Shown here: in pieces, positions 11,415 to 25,308 of the stretch
Layout of the letters: every line of letters starts with the position of its first letter
How positions within the stretch are numbered: position 1 is the first letter of the stretch
Assembly: GCA_950022655.1 (NCBI GenBank)
Contig: OX465587.1
Span: 23,253,716-23,317,715 of the forward strand
Direction: 5' to 3'
Length of the DNA stretch: 64,000 bases
DNA from: Alentia gelatinosa
Taxonomy: Eukaryota > Annelida > Polychaeta > Phyllodocida > Polynoidae
The notes under the pieces: generated by a model
Database searches by the model: none
The model's input: the letters and a program-made list of their open reading frames with translations, nothing else
Told to the model about the DNA's origin: nothing
Program-made: the position numbers and the translations under genes

Positions 11415-12274
11415 GGCAAGAATGAGCTGGATAATTCCAAACGATTTCTATAGAATATTTTGAAGTTTCTGATTTTTATATCACCCCGTATAATATTAAC
11501 ATTACTAGAATAAATCGCCCAATTAGTTTTTGAGTATTGGGTTCATTACTTTCACAGACATGTAGTATGATTTCCTAATTTGAAGCATTTGGAGAAAAAT
11601 ACCGGGGTGACATAATGGGAGATTACCTCATAATGAGAGTCAGTTGCACAAATAAAGTTTTAAAAAGATTAATTCCCTTGAAGGAAAAAATGCTCTTGCA
11701 TACTCGGGAAGCAATCTTTTAATTCTTTTTTATCTACATCCTAGGGGATATTGACATTTTCTTAAATTGAAGGATCCTGTAAAATATGTAACCTTTTCAG
11801 AGTAACGTTTTTCTTTGGAAAGTTAATAACTTGTGTCTGTTCATTAAGTTATTAAACAGAGTACGCAAAGGGGAGCTGAGGGAGAACGTCTCATGTCCTA
11901 TCCCTGTATATGTTGATGTATTGGTGTGGACCAACCAGCTTGATGTTTTATAAAATTAGTTTTATAGATTGTGATATAATCGTTAGACATTCTTTTGAAT
12001 AGTGAGAATTAAAAAGAAAAAACTGGTTATATGACAAAGTATAGTCCAAATAGAGAAATTGTATGTGTATACATACAATAAAGGGGCATTACTACGTCTG
12101 AAATAAAGAATCATCGTATGACCATGCTGAAAGTATTGGACTTCAATCTTGACTAAATTGATAAAGGAAGTGTTGCTTGTATGTCATAATTTTGTCAAAT
12201 GCACCATATTTTACGTTTGTGTATGTACAATGAAGAGCCCCCAGTATCATCACTGCGCGAAAACCACCACTTTA

Positions 12275-12508
12275 TTTATATATACGCCATCGCGGAAGTG
12301 CATGTATCGGCTGTATATTTACTTGTTTTCATATGTATACGCCCATATTTAACGCCTGCGTATGCAGCGTATACAACACTGTTTCCTCTTGTATACGGAC
12401 GCGTAATGGCTGTATTTGCTGCCAGGCGTATATGAGGGGAAATATTCTCTGCGTGACATGTATACGCCGGTCGTATACATGTTATATACGTTTGGCGTAT
12501 AAGTATAC
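12275..12508. repeat. Palindrome-rich GTATACGCC element
   Basis: TATATACGCCA near 12279 and TTGGCGTATAA near 12492-12502 form the ends. Inside are many GTATAC palindromes, including ACATGTATAC-7 nt-GTATACATGT (12456-12482) and GTATACGC...GCGTATAC (12335-12374). Only one copy was found; the word AATACGCC also flanks the hairpin at 36.7 kb. The four overlapping open frames here are by-products of the palindromes. Confidence 0.5.
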
Positions 12509-15500
12509 TGATGAAAAGAAAGAAAAAGAATCGCGACCCGCTGCCGCTTGTACCATTGTACTTATCACCGATATCTTCTTGAATAAAAGAAAATCGTAGA
12601 ATGTTTATACCTCCCACGAGCAATAGCGTCCCTAGATAAAGATCACTGAGGGAGCTCAAGGAGCATACATATAGATCCATCATTCCAATTCCCAGGTCAA
12701 ATTCTATAACGCTGCTCATTTAAGTTGATTGCGTTCTTGGAATTCAATCAAGTACACGACAAAAAGGACGATATCGTGTTGCTGCTAATTACTTTCAGGC
12801 ATTGAGCAGTAAGTCGATATGAGATTCACTGTACTAATTAGCTGATCAGATCTCGGCTTGTTCTACCGCTCATAATGCGATCGGAATAACTATATACCAT
12901 TGTGTTCAGCCATGATGGAGAGGCATACCTGTCCTCATGTGTCCTAAGGATTTCAGAAATGTTTGAAATTGCATTTACACAGACTTAGTTGTCTCAATTA
13001 TCATATCCTTCCCGGGGCTGTCATCTCTACTTTTGAATCACTGACCAATCAGCAGACACTGTGATCATGTTTTCATATCTTGACATTTTGATGGCAGTGA
13101 AAATTCATCTTAATTCTCCAGGATTCTATGTGTTCGTGTATCAAGACCGTGATAGTAGGAGTGGCTAGTTAAAAAGTGTTGTGTAGATCCGCATCAGAGG
13201 GAAACAGAATATTTGATTTGCTTATTTCCTGAATGGGATCCATTGCTGTATACCCGTTGATTCATATCTGTGATAGCTTTAAATGTAAATCCTTGATTTA
13301 CATGTAATTATATTCCAGTTGCTATACATTCAAACTCGGAAATAACTAGCAAATTACTGAGTGTACTCCAGTTCAACTCACTCCCCCTTCCGTTTTCATC
13401 CATATAAATGAAGGAGACGATACATTCACATCATATTAATCGCATCTTCTTTCATTTTTTTGCAAAGATAGAAAGGATTAGAGGAATTTAGGTCACTTCA
13501 TTGTTCTCACTTTACATTAAAATTGAGTCCAATCCACTCGCAACTTTTCGTTGTCATTTCCAATTATACGCAGATATGATATAATGGCTGTGTTCCACCC
13601 ATGAACAGTACACCCCGCTGCTGTGGTAATTGGATTCATTGAGCGATTGAGTGGTCTTATCTAAAACCACGTGATAATTATCTCAAAAACGTAGAACAGA
13701 AAGCTTTAGAAAATAACCCTTATCCATTGCGGTATGGCACGACTAATATATATGACTGGAGCCATGCTTAATAGAAGGACATACTGTTGGCTATGTAATC
13801 CTTTTAAAGGTATGTAGGAAAAAGCTTGTATTGAGATCATCAAAGGGGTTTATGGTACAAATCTATTCAGGTACACCTATGCAGAAATGTTGCGAAATAA
13901 ATGCAGCAGAATACAGCTCTCCAAGCGTCAGAAATGAATACTTAATGAAAAGATTCTCCCGCGGTCCCATGTCATCCACTGTCAGGAAGCAGTTGTAGGG
14001 AATGAGGATTTAATCCTTCAATAATATATCACCTATACAGCAGCAACGAGGGACACATCGCATAGGAAACCTGTTGCACAGTCCGCCACACTGTAATCAT
14101 ACCACATTCAAAATCTTACTTCTCCGGCTAGGTATGTGATTGGTGAAAAACGATAATATCCAAGCCAAATAGCCATATTTTATAGTGTGCTATAATACAG
14201 AATGCTCAAACTATAGAATTTGAATTTTTAATCACACTGTAATCTACTCTAAAAGGTAATTGACATGACCATATGAACATATCGTGTCACACCATGACCA
14301 CATGTTTATTTGACTTGTTTTGTTCCCTCTAAAATATCGCATTTAAGACAGGATTTCTATTTTTTGTGGCTGTCCCTCCCGATCTAACCAGTTCTGAATC
14401 GGCAAGTCAAATAATGATTATATTAAAGTCCAGAACTGACATGGGAAAGAGGTGAAGAATAAGATATATAAATAGAGTAGGCTGAAACGAAACTTCCTCA
14501 AAAGCACATAAATTTGCAGATTCAAACATTCATACTTGTATCCCACAAAGTTTATTGATGTATCTTGTTAGAAACACATCAAACTACCTTTAATTATACA
14601 TATTGATCATATACAGTGAGTTCAAACATCGGTTTACGTTATGCAGGTTGAGCGATAATACCAGAAAGCTATAGGGTGCCCAAAAATGACGAATCCTTTG
14701 CCAGCTTCAGCCTCGTTTTGGTTTGAACGTTCTGGTCCCGAGAATACGCTACAAAGTGTCGAGTCAGCAGTGCGGGAGTACGCTGTGCCACAGGTGGTGC
14801 ACATCAAAGGAACCAGCGGAATAGCCTTGAAGCAGATCCTTTAGTTTAATGACCGCTTCATTAGAGAGATCCATTATCATTACGTTACTTTTTGTCTTTT
14901 ACTGTGATTGATGCACTGACCATTAAAATTGAACTATACCACTACAGCTCTCAGTGACAGCGGCCCTCGACGTGCAGGTCAGTATCAGGCGGGCGATAAT
15001 GGGTGAATCGTGCCGTGTCTGCAGTGTTGAGGCCTTAGGTCATCATTTTCTGGGTTTTTACAGCGTGGTAGTTTTTGTGTTCTGATTGGATAGATTAGAA
15101 CTCGTGTAGACTGGTGGAAGGCTCTGCGTGAGAAACGGTTTCATTTCTTGTTGTATTGGAGAATTGGGATCTAGTCAAATAGTCTAGTCAGTAGTCAAAT
15201 CCGGCCTCTATAGTTTTTGATGACAAACATGATTCAACTGTCGCCACCTGTCAATTTATTTTTAATTGATAATAGATGCATCTGAGCGATATAAGAATAT
15301 TAATGGTCCAGAAATATATAGGTCACACTGCCTTTCAGCTTGGACCGAATACAAAAGGTTTGCCTTTGATCTTGATTTATTGGTTTTAGGTTTCGTGGCC
15401 TTATATGCTGTACCAACATTCAGGGTCATATAATGGCTCTACCCTCCGCGTTATAAGGGGAACAAGGCTCGAGAAGCTGACAGAGCCGTAATATTTCTGG

Positions 15501-15561
15501 CATTCAACCGCCGTCAATAATGTACCTATTTAGAAAAATAAGGATGAGAGATTGCCGACTC

Positions 15562-15893
15562 TTTACTATATACCCATGCCGTATATACTCTAAATACGCA
15601 CCGTTTCGGCATATAACGTAAATATACTGTACGGACCACTGGTCCGTACACTAAAATACGGACTTCCTTGCCAAACACGTTTATTAACATATCGGTTGTT
15701 AAAAATTAAATTAATGATTTTTTTAAAAATTTTGGGTATATAGTAAATATATAACGTCCAACCATGCTTGTACAAGTCACAGAACTCGATGATAATTTAC
15801 GGTTTGTACAGAACTCGGCATAAATGCCTCGTTCCGTACAAACCGTAAATTACCATCTCGTACAGCATGGTCAGGACGTTCTATATAAATATT
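15562..15893. repeat. Two-module element family 2 (copy D)
   Basis: Module 1 (15562-15747) has ends TTTACTATATACCC and GGGTATATAGTAAA and contains the 21-bp palindrome GTACGGACCAC...(15629-15649). Module 2 (15746-15893) is a long hairpin with arms near 58 nt and apex GAGGC-ATTTAT-GCCGAGT on the minus strand (15813-15830). The copy at 22108-22450 is its reverse complement. Confidence 0.75.
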
Positions 15894-18800
15894 GTAGTCA
15901 CTCATACAGATTTTGAGAAAATGCTGGTATATCTCGGCTTTAGCACATCCACACATAACAGATAGGGTGTGATGATTGCTTCGCTGAGGGTGTTTTAGGT
16001 AAGCTGCGTCCAGCATATTAAGGCGAGATCAAACGTTATTGTCGCTTCACCGCCGCCATGTTGCCCCGATGCCAAAACAAACACCAGGTGGTGGGTGTGG
16101 TTTACAATAAATTACAATAGATCCTAATAACATACTCTGATCCCCAACTAATGGCGCCAGCTTCACAGGTCACGCTGGGACAGACTCATTTGTACTCACT
16201 TGGCTTCCAGAAAGGAGGAACGATCTGACTGGAGACTAGAACTCGATTGCAGACAGCCCTCTAACTGCATTATATAAATGTATTAACAATACCTCTGTGC
16301 AATGTAAGATGCGGATGACAGGTAAGCAGGTATAGATGTCGCAGTACGTTAAGGCATGAGGTACACTGCAGGATCACTTGTAGGTCATTTACCGCGGACG
16401 TTGTTTCCTAAATCTTTTTTGATTTGCGAGTTACATCTTATGTAATAGGTTATTTCTGTCTCCTAGATATATTCAATTGATCCTGGACGTAGTTACAGCC
16501 ACAAGTAATTCAAACTAGGAATAGTCTAACAGAAAAATCAACGCCGGGTTGGTTGACTTGTCTCTCCCTCTTTCAAAAATGTGTGCTATCATTTGAGAAA
16601 CGCCGACGCAAATGGCAAAAGTGAATTATAACGAAAGGAATCGTGTTTTTTTAAATCGCAGCAACAAAACGATCTTTTTGCTCCTCGTGTGTGAATAGTC
16701 AAGGAGGGTTGGTGGGTTGTTGTTGTCGACTATTGGCTGTCACGTTGTCAGCTTTGTGGAAGGGTTAATATATCACTAGACAGAAACTCAGAATGCTTGA
16801 GACGGAGAAAGCCTTCCCTCGCAACACCAGTCCCCACGTCAATGTACGCCAGGAGGACAAGGGTACCCTAACCACAAGGCCCTTCCCCTTGGTTTGCTCC
16901 GTAGTTAAGTGAAGTTCAGTTGCTTCAGGAATTTCAATTCAACCCTGGTCAATCCAATTTGGCTTGGCGCCTCTGTGAATAGGAGAAAAACGTTAAGAAG
17001 GGGTAGCTTGAAGTATTCTAGTTTTTTTAATTTCTGGATTTTGTCCGTAAAATGGGGTAGGAAGTATAGATTGTATACCTCCCAACACTTGTGTGCCCTA
17101 AGTCGATCGGTCCGTACCAAATATTACTTTGCTTTTCCAAGATAAGCCATTTTCCTGTAAAAATACAGTATGTAGAATAGATTTCTAAATCCCTATAAAA
17201 TATGCATACATTTGAACATCATATTTATGGATTTTAACTTATGGACATTTATTTACATTCCCGTATTTAAATTATATAATTTAAATCGTTGTTATGCTAC
17301 ATCCTCCTCGATCCCATAGCCACTGATAGAATATATATATATCTAGCTTCCAACGATATATCTAGCTATTAAATACCTATCCAATTCGTGCAATTTCCTG
17401 AAAGAGTCCCAACACCTAAAGTTCATTTCTCTTTAAACGACAATCATGTTTATGTCAAGGAACCTAAAAGCCACACTTCGCGACAACATCAGCGTTGTTA
17501 TACACTAGATTCAATTCCACAAGGCCCGTTTTAAAAGCTAGCTTCGCCAGAGGCAGTCTACTAAATCGACATGCTTATTTATTTGAAGCTGGACAAAAAC
17601 ATGTCTGGAAGACGCCAAGCAATAAGTATAACTAGCAGCTGAAACTGTCTGTAGCGTCGGCTGTGCAAGGACATTAAACATGTATGCGACTTGGCTTCTA
17701 CAGCCTAGTTTACTTGTACGTGTTTAATATGCTTCTGTAAATTTACTTGTACCAGGGACTTTACATTCTAGAAGTAATTGACTTGGTTTGGTAACCAGGG
17801 CGTACACCCTGGGGTATGCTGTTATACTTCTACTAACCAGTCTCAAACTCCGGTGAATCCTTAATTTCTTAATTACTGTATCCTACCTATCACAGCTGTG
17901 ATTAATAATATACGGGATTAGTTCCACATATGTACTTTATAGGTCGTGAACATTACATAGTGTCAAATGACCTATGGAATCTAAAGGACACAATTAAAAG
18001 AGCAGCCTTTATCAGCTTTATAATGAATTTCTTTCCTTTTCTGAAAATGTTCTTGGTTAACTGACTTTCAGTTACTAATTTATGTGCACCCTGTACGTTT
18101 GTATGCACTTGTTGGACTGGTGCAAGGAAGAGCGTCTGATTTTTGGATGATTTTGCTCAATCCGTCTTTTTCTCGAATAATTTTTTTTTTTAAATTGGAA
18201 AAAAGCCAACGACCATTGAGACACATAGCTTTACTTTCTTTGCGAAATACAAACGTGACATGAGAAAGGACACTTTTCTGGTGAAATTGTATGGAAATAC
18301 AACGCGCTGATACGTATCACGCTCTGGTATCATTTTCAGCATCCCTCTTGCCAAATAACCCAGGTTAAATAGTAGGGTCCAGGATCACTGTTCTCAGTGG
18401 CTTCCACTTAAAATGCGACAATCATTTTTTTGCTGATTTGTGCTGGGAAACAGAAATCGTTATCTCATAAAACCTTGTTGCTCAGTTATAAAAAAAACAA
18501 CACCCAACCACTTCAGCCGTTAATGTGAGCGCTGGTGCCGGCGATCGATTCGTCGCGCCTGTTTAACCTGGCACAGTGCTCGGCTTAACGTAGACTGTGG
18601 TGAGAAATCCTCGGCGCCGTTAGATCCCTGCTTTTGTAAACTCCAGCTGTCTGTGTGGCGAGTGTAGAGTATGCTCGACACTGACCCTACCAACACCCTC
18701 TAGTGTAAAGCCCACACACCCGCAACGTTTACAAAAAAGAAACACCGCCTGTTGAAAGCATCGTCCCTTGGTTCCCACTTATCCGCTAGGTGGTAATTGG

Positions 18801-18909
18801 CCTCTTAATGCGCTCTCGCCCTCTCTCGCCCCGTCTCGTCCTTTCTCGCACACCCGGATGGTTACACTCAACGTGCCGATCTGTTAAACCTTCGGTTGTG
18901 CTCTCTCTG

Positions 18910-18924
18910 TCAGCAGATGGCAGT
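18910..18924 (+). promoter_or_regulatory. CTCF-like motif
   Basis: TCAGCAGATGGCAGT matches 14 of 15 consensus positions with an intact AGATGGCAG core. Confidence 0.3.
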
Positions 18925-21900
18925 AGTGGTCTATTGTCTTGGCTTTTCGTTTAGGGCCTCTGTTTTAAGGATTCTGATCCGATGTTGCATCAACATCTGT
19001 GATATGCAGTTGGATCTGCATTCAATTTGGCCACCAGATAATCGTATTGTGTGCTCCATAGCAAAGCCCTTCATTCTCTTACGATTATGAGGCAACCTCC
19101 GCCCTGAAAGCCCTCGCCATAGAGGGCCACTCGAGTCGCTTGCTCTCTTGACCCATATAATTGCATCAAATCGAGGTTTCAAGGATATGGCTTGTGTTAC
19201 CTTAAATTATACATTTCTAGTGGATACGGGGAATCCTTCAACGTAACAATCATTAGGACTATACAGTGCCCGTTCTCCTGTATGAGAACTTCTGAATAAT
19301 TTAAAAGCGGTCCTATAGCACATTGCCGCCCTGAGGGTTCGTAGTGAGCTCAGCTTGTGAAAAGTAGAGGTTTGTAGTATTAGAGATAAAACGCGTGTGT
19401 AGAAATACGAGTATCCTCCACAGAGTACAGCACAAACTAGACGGATTTATATAAAGTCAGACGGCTAAGCAGTCCTCGTTGTAATCCCCCGGGAGATGTA
19501 GCCATACACGCGCAAATCTTCCGCATCATCAGTTTCTTAAAATTGTCTGTATGTAATTACTTTTAAAGATAAACAGTCCATCCCGGAATTTTGGCGCCCA
19601 TTTTAATTTCAAAATCTGACATTTTTCTCCTGCATTGTGATCTAGAGCATAGCGTATCTGTGCTGTGAACTCTAAGAGAGCTTTAAGCAGTAATGATAAC
19701 AATTCCCATCCCGGGCAATGTTGACGAGAGTGAATCCCTTTCTTCTGGTATTGCAGCGCAAATAACGAAATACGTAATGTGAGATCTCTTATACGAGAAA
19801 ATGGAAGAGAATTCAAGATGTGCTGTAATCATAGACTTCTGTTCATGAATGACCGGTCTGGTGTAATCAGATGGTTCTGAATATTTCATCAGTACTTCAT
19901 TATGCATTCTGAGCATGAATAGCTGAAACGAGAAATAATCAGTAATCGTGTCACTACTCTTTTTTAAATGAGAAAGGAAATATTGATCTTTCCGGGCAGG
20001 CACTTCCACGTATTGAACCGTGATGAATGTCTCCAAAACCAGGCGGAACATTCTCGTCACAACTAGACACCATGACACCTCGGCGACATTACAAAGCTGC
20101 CATTTGAAATATGCTTAGTGGCACGGCATCCAACTGTATGGTCTTTCCAAGATGCAATGTAATTTAGATAAAATGGTAATAACAGTAGCAGACCTCATTG
20201 GTGGCAGGGCCTCAATATAACTACCGGTTCTTCACTAGACAGTAGTGCGATCAGGTTGCTAGGGTTGTACCACAAAGCAGGGAAGGCTTCTGGATGGACT
20301 ATCATTAAAGCGTGCCTGCACCATCTACATACATTGCATAGAGGTTAGATTGGCCACATGGACTACTAGCTTGCTACAAAAAATATCCCTTCACCATCTG
20401 CGTGCTACTCACTGAGATATTGTGAAAGGAGCAGAGGGCCAGTGTCTCAGGGTCTTATAGGTATGCCCAGCTGACCATGACCAATCGCTTGAGACTGAAA
20501 TACCTCATTGACCTACTGATGCTTGATATGTTTGGATCCTAGACTCAGGCAGTTGCAGAAAGGGCAAGTTGACAGTATGTAAGTGGGTTACAGGAAATGA
20601 TCCATGGCCTGAATATATATCCAAATAATCATCACCTAAAATAGCACGAAACCTCGTGTTCCCCCTGATACTATATATCATATCACAACATTGTCATTTT
20701 GGTATCAATAAAACACCTTCGTCTGTTTTTATGAGTTTTTTTCACTTCAATTTATATATCCAAAACATTTTAATTGTTATTTATCTATGATTGCACGCTC
20801 ATTCATCACTGATGAACATACCATTTGCTTTTAGTTATATATAGCGATGTTATTCTTGGCCTTTTGTCCTATAGCCTACTGTCGTCGGGCTGTGGTTATA
20901 AGACAAAAGACATTGAACGGTAATCGCTTCGGCTACGTTTTCTCTTAGTCCTTCACACGGTACAATTGAAGCCATTGGTCATTCACCCCTCTGGAAAGAC
21001 AGTCCAATGGGAAATATTACTATGGACCATGGGATATATGCCCTGTGGGTAAAATACTTTCCAGCGAACTGATTGGATAACCGTAAAAGCAACCAGTGAT
21101 GCCAATCGAAAATGCAATGTATCAGTATTGGACAGGGACTTAGATAGTGTTCGTATCTGATACATATTCGTTGCCAAGTTAATACGAGTCAAAGCTGAAG
21201 TAAGATGGAATAACAAATTTTTGCCTATTAGATTTTCAACTGGAGATTAGCAGGGACGCATTGATTTTCCGGTTTTCCCCTAGTATGTTGCAGAGGCTAT
21301 TTCTATTACTATTAACCCTCCCCCTTCCACTGGCCCAAGCAATACTGACCTAATGACCCAAAGTCATCCATCACTGACCACACCACTGACCAGCAACCCA
21401 CCCCTACCATCGTCACGCCCGCGGGATTTCTCCTGTGGCTGCAGCGTATACCTTCAGCCCGGAAGCTGCAATTCTTATCCCACCCACCCACCCCGTTTTC
21501 CGCGTGCATAGCATACAAACACATCGCCTCAGCTGGGGCGAGATAGTCTTACCCTCATTGACACCCCCTCAACACATGGTGTGCCTTTAGCCGCCCTGAT
21601 TCCTACCCCGTGCAGTAGTCATATTACCATGGTGGGACCATTCATCATCAATTCTTGGGGCCCGACCTACATCACCATTCACAGCTCTGTCCATCGTTTC
21701 CCATTCATTCTGCCGTACCCAACACCCAGTAATCAGACACCCCCGCCTACCCCCAGCATCCCACCCACCCCCCATCCCCACTCACAACCTGCCTCTCAGG
21801 CAATCTCTACCATGGCCCTCATTCACATTCCATACGTCTATTTCCCTCTGGTCCTGTATTTCACCTCTCGGTCGTACCTCTCTACCGCCATCTATAAAGG

Positions 21901-22107
21901 CTCTAGCTTTAACCTTATTCTTATCTTTGTGGAAGCCTCTCTGCCATAAGCTGCTGCAGTTATGATGGGGATTCCGCGACAAGGTTTAAAAGCCGTTTCC
22001 CCGTACTCTAAGCTGTTCCACGTTAATTACCTTGTCACAGCAAATAGAATTGAGATAAATACCTGTTTTCCGACACCAGAATGTGGTAACCCTTTGGCGT
22101 TCAGTTA

Positions 22108-22450
22108 TTATATAGAACATCCTGACCATGCTGTACAATTCACAGAACTCGATGGTAATTTACGGTTTGTACGGACCGAGGCGTTTACGCCGAGTTCCGT
22201 ACAAACCGTAAATTACCATCGTGTTCTGTGAATTGTACTGCATTGTTGGACGTTATATATTTACTATATACCCGATTTTTTTTTTAAAATCATTAATTTC
22301 ATTTAGCTTTACAACCAATATCCTAATAAACGTGTATGGCCAGGTGGTCCGTAATTTAGTGTACGGACTAGTGGTCAGTACAGAATTTTTACGTTATATG
22401 GCGAAACGGTGCGTATTTACAGTATATATACGGCATGGGTATATAGTAAA
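22108..22450. repeat. Two-module element family 2 (copy E, inverted)
   Basis: The order is module 2 (22108-22261) then module 1 (22260-22450), i.e. inverted relative to copy D. The apex GAGGC-GTTTAC-GCCGAGT lies at 22178-22195. Module 1 carries GTACGGACTAGTGGTCAGTAC at 22361, a decayed form of copy D's perfect palindrome. Confidence 0.75.
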
Positions 22451-24030
22451 TGAACCAATTTATCTCTAATAGCTCCTGCTCGGCTTCTTTCCGTTGAGAC
22501 CGAAATATATTGCATCTTAATATTAACTCGACGACCCCTTAGTTTATATCACTCTCCCCTCCTCAGATATAAACCTTTTTTGTAACACCTTACTGTAGAC
22601 ATCTCCTGGTATTAGGTAGACAAACAACCTTCGTGCCCCTCAGTGTAATCTCCTCCCCTACCCTCAGACCGTTACTGCTTTACTGACGACATGAACAAAC
22701 CCTAGCTGTGCTCTCCATACAGAGCACCTCGATGACTGCACGAGCAGCTCTGCTGGTCTCTGTAGGCTGCTCATTGATTGCTCAGCGTCTATCCGTCTAT
22801 TGGTCCTTCGAATTGCAGACAAATACGGCGCCGATGAGAGGGGAGTTTTATTTCAATGGCCGAAGCTTGACGATTATGGTCAAATTTCTCCCTTATTTCT
22901 TATGAAATGAATCGATCAGTGAGGAGATGAGAAATGGGGGGTCGGCTCTGTAATTGCTAATTAAGAAATTAAAAGGAATCCGGATGTTTGCCATGCTTCC
23001 TATAATCACGAACCCTGTGGGTCAGTAGGGGTTTACTCATTCATATTCCCATTGACATATTTCCCAAGAAATTTGAGAAACCCCCACCATTTGCAATAGC
23101 TCAATTGTGGAAGCACCGCAATGGTCAGACAGCCGTATATTTATTTAAGTTATTTTTTCTAGTGATTGGTTTTCTTTACTGGGAGAACTGGCTGAAGCAC
23201 ACAGTCTTACTTTGTTTAGATTTAATGCGGTTGAGAAGCTACCCTCCTCCTCTGGCCCCTGGGTAAAGATACCCCAATCTAGCACGAAGATGAAAGTTTA
23301 GACACTGGATGCCTCCCGGGAGCCTGCTCCCCCATCATTCCAGTTCAAAGCGAATCATGGGATCTCTTTGTGCATTAGACTTCAGAAACTTCATTTGTCT
23401 GTGACTCCTTCGGTTGGCCGCAGATTTAAACCTGCCTGAGAACCACATCTCCACTGACAGATATCAGTATAATATCTCTCCCGTTCCTCCTGTGAGGTGC
23501 ATGGAGGAGGGGGGGGGCTTAGTGTCGTTGTAGGAGTTACCCACGTAGCTAGCATCCGGACCCTATACGGGAGTAATCCACCACGAAGCCACCCTTTTTT
23601 CCAGCACGATACCCTTTACATCGGCCTGTTCCGCTTCATCAACCTGTGCAGTGACCCTGAACGGTGGAGTAGCTCCGGGCACCAATTGCTCAGGACGTCT
23701 TTAAGAGTGGGCTTTTTGTGTCGCGCCATGCATTGTTCTTGTACAGTTTGACTCCTGAATGCCACATTGTGCACACACGCCGCCCGCTATCTTTGATTTG
23801 TTTATTTCGGCCGTGAGGCTGCGCCAGAAGTTGTCTGCCACACACAGGACGCCGCCCAACGTTGTAAGCGCCCCACCGCGGGGGCGTTCGTAAACTCCAC
23901 CAATAGAGAGACCTACTGGGTAACCCCGGGGGTTTGTTGTTAGGTCGGTGTGGGGATTGGGCCGTCAGTGATGTCGTAAAACGGGTCATAAAATACATTC
24001 CCATCCTGCTTCCCCTGCTGGACACATTTT

Positions 24031-24045
24031 GCACCAGGTGGCGCC
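24031..24045 (+). promoter_or_regulatory. CTCF-like motif
   Basis: GCACCAGGTGGCGCC matches 14 of 15 positions, including the AGGTGGCGC core common to fly and vertebrate CTCF sites. It lies inside a CpG-richer block. Confidence 0.35.
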
Positions 24046-24297
24046 AGTCGATGACTGTGAGCCTTAATGCGCGTGCGCGGTGGCCTCGATGACCTGCTCA
24101 CGGACTGGTGGGTGGTTCGCGGGAGTCCCGGTAGGACTGCCGGAAGCGATGTAAGCGAACTGGCCCGCCCCGGCTGGCAGCGGGCGCGCCCAATCCTGTA
24201 ATCCGCACCCTGTCTTCTAAAGCCAATCATTAAGGTCTTCACAGCACCTTCCTCCATACCCCACCCACCATCACTCCACACTTCCTCTCCCCTCCCG

Positions 24298-24336
24298 CAC
24301 ACCACCACCATCCCTACTACCACCACCACCACCACA
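24298..24336. repeat. (CCA)n-rich simple sequence
   Basis: Interrupted CCA run. It produces the poly-V stretch in the long minus-strand open frame across 23940-24575. Confidence 0.8.
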
Positions 24337-25209
24337 AGTCGCTGCGGCGTTTGTGGAGAACGGGCACCTGTGGTGGTGAGTGCTTTAGGCCGGAAGCCCC
24401 GGAACACCATCTCCGCCAGGGGGTGCGGCACGGAGCCTAAAAAGGGGGGCAGTGCATGCTGCGGTATAACTCTATCATCGCTGATGACTTTGCACTTGGC
24501 AACAATTGGTGCACTTTGCACTTGGCAGGAAGCCGGTCGGCGTGGCAGTGTGTAGGCCACAGGCCTCAGATGCATCAGAGGAACATTTGGGGCGTTCTTA
24601 CGAGGCGCTCACTCACTTAGACGGGGAGCTGCTCTTTTGGGCGGTCCATGATGGGGGAGTTAGTGTGAGAGGAGGCCTACAAGACTCCAGATCTCCTCCT
24701 CCTACTGGTGCATGTGGCAGGGTATGGAGCATCTCCAAAATGAGCAGTTCTTCAGCAGGTCTTGGATTGTGAGTATTGATGATAAGCTGTTATCACGACA
24801 TCATTGTGGGACTTATCTTTGGAAGATACCACTATCCACCACATCCTCTCTTTCTCCCTGAAGGCTATCTGAGATGAGAGAAGACTTAGCTTTAGTGGAA
24901 AGGCACTACCCTCTCTTTATCTATGATTAGATAAGAGCCTGGCTGGAATATCAGTTTCTTCTCTTTTTTTAGTCCGGTTATTTTTACAGCAGCCTGTTCG
25001 CGCCAACTACAAAAGAATGTCGTCTGCTTCAACCGAGTCATGCATTTCTAACTGATCTTTTCCATGCTTTCATCTTCATAGAAGACTCATTACACTGAGT
25101 CTTTCTCTGACTAATCGTTTCATGTTTCCTGCTCACAGCTTTTCATTGAAAATACCTTCTGAGTAGCATTTCTGTGACTAATCTTTACCACGTTTCTCCT
25201 TCCTTTCAG

Positions 25210-25308
25210 AACTCGGAGGTCTACACGGACCAACAGGAGCTCGAGTCCATCATCAAACAAGCGGCAAAGGAGCGACTGCGCCTGGAGCAGCAGATTAATA
25301 CCATACCT
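25210..25308 (+). CDS. RIMBP: RIM-BP coding exon c
   Basis: This 99-nt exon encodes 33 residues. The acceptor is TCCTTTCAG before 25210 and the donor CCT|GTAAGT at 25309 is a near-consensus 5' splice site; both ends are phase 0. The peptide reads NSEVYTDQQELESIIKQAAK followed by ERLRLEQQINTIP. It is helical and acidic-basic alternating, and corresponds to the vertebrate segment where a DRLL-type helix is followed by an RLQRQI-type motif. Exon size, phase and position fit the gene. The translation alone is less distinctive than exons a and b, so the call leans on order, phase and splice signals. Confidence 0.82.

Larger units (their letters stand above)
11046..25209 (+). other. RIMBP: RIM-BP intron (exon b to exon c)
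   Basis: GT...AG intron of 14164 nt, phase 0. Notable contents are a palindrome-rich element (12275-12508), the inverted element pair at 15562-15893 and 22108-22450, CTCF-like matches (11400, 18910, 24031), a CpG-richer block around 23700-24480 with a (CCA)n tract near 24300, and a TCGTCTGC word at 25016-25027. 12720-15560, 15900-18890 and 18930-22090 show nothing I can name; the short open frames there have no protein-like signature. Confidence 0.8.
6184..25308 (+). other. RIMBP: RIM-BP (RIM-binding protein) gene, internal 5' part
   Basis: Three phase-0 exons spell, in order, parts of the N-terminal coiled-coil region of RIM-BP. In vertebrates and flies this protein links presynaptic voltage-gated calcium channels and RIM at active zones through SH3 domains and fibronectin type III repeats, which lie further C-terminal and are not in this window. 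The order KRNAELAAIARRLEE, then ARQRAKDL, then KERLRLEQQ follows the order of similar segments in vertebrate TSPOAP1 as I remember it. Exons total 417 nt (139 codons) and join in frame. The exons look GC-richer than the surrounding AT-rich introns. The initiator exon and everything after residue 139 of this fragment are missing. Family assignment is from recognition, not from a search. Confidence 0.82.

Noticed and set aside
12199..12719. Four overlapping open frames on both strands
   Set aside because: They are by-products of the GTATACGCC palindromes, which remove stops symmetrically on both strands.
21581..21949. 122-codon Pro/Ser/Thr-rich frame on the + strand
   Set aside because: C-rich, low-complexity translation (PTPSIPPTPHPH-type) with no splice signals or recognisable family.
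23940..24575. 211-codon open frame on the minus strand
   Set aside because: It runs through a (CCA)n tract (poly-V translation) and CpG-rich sequence; composition explains the length and no domain is visible.
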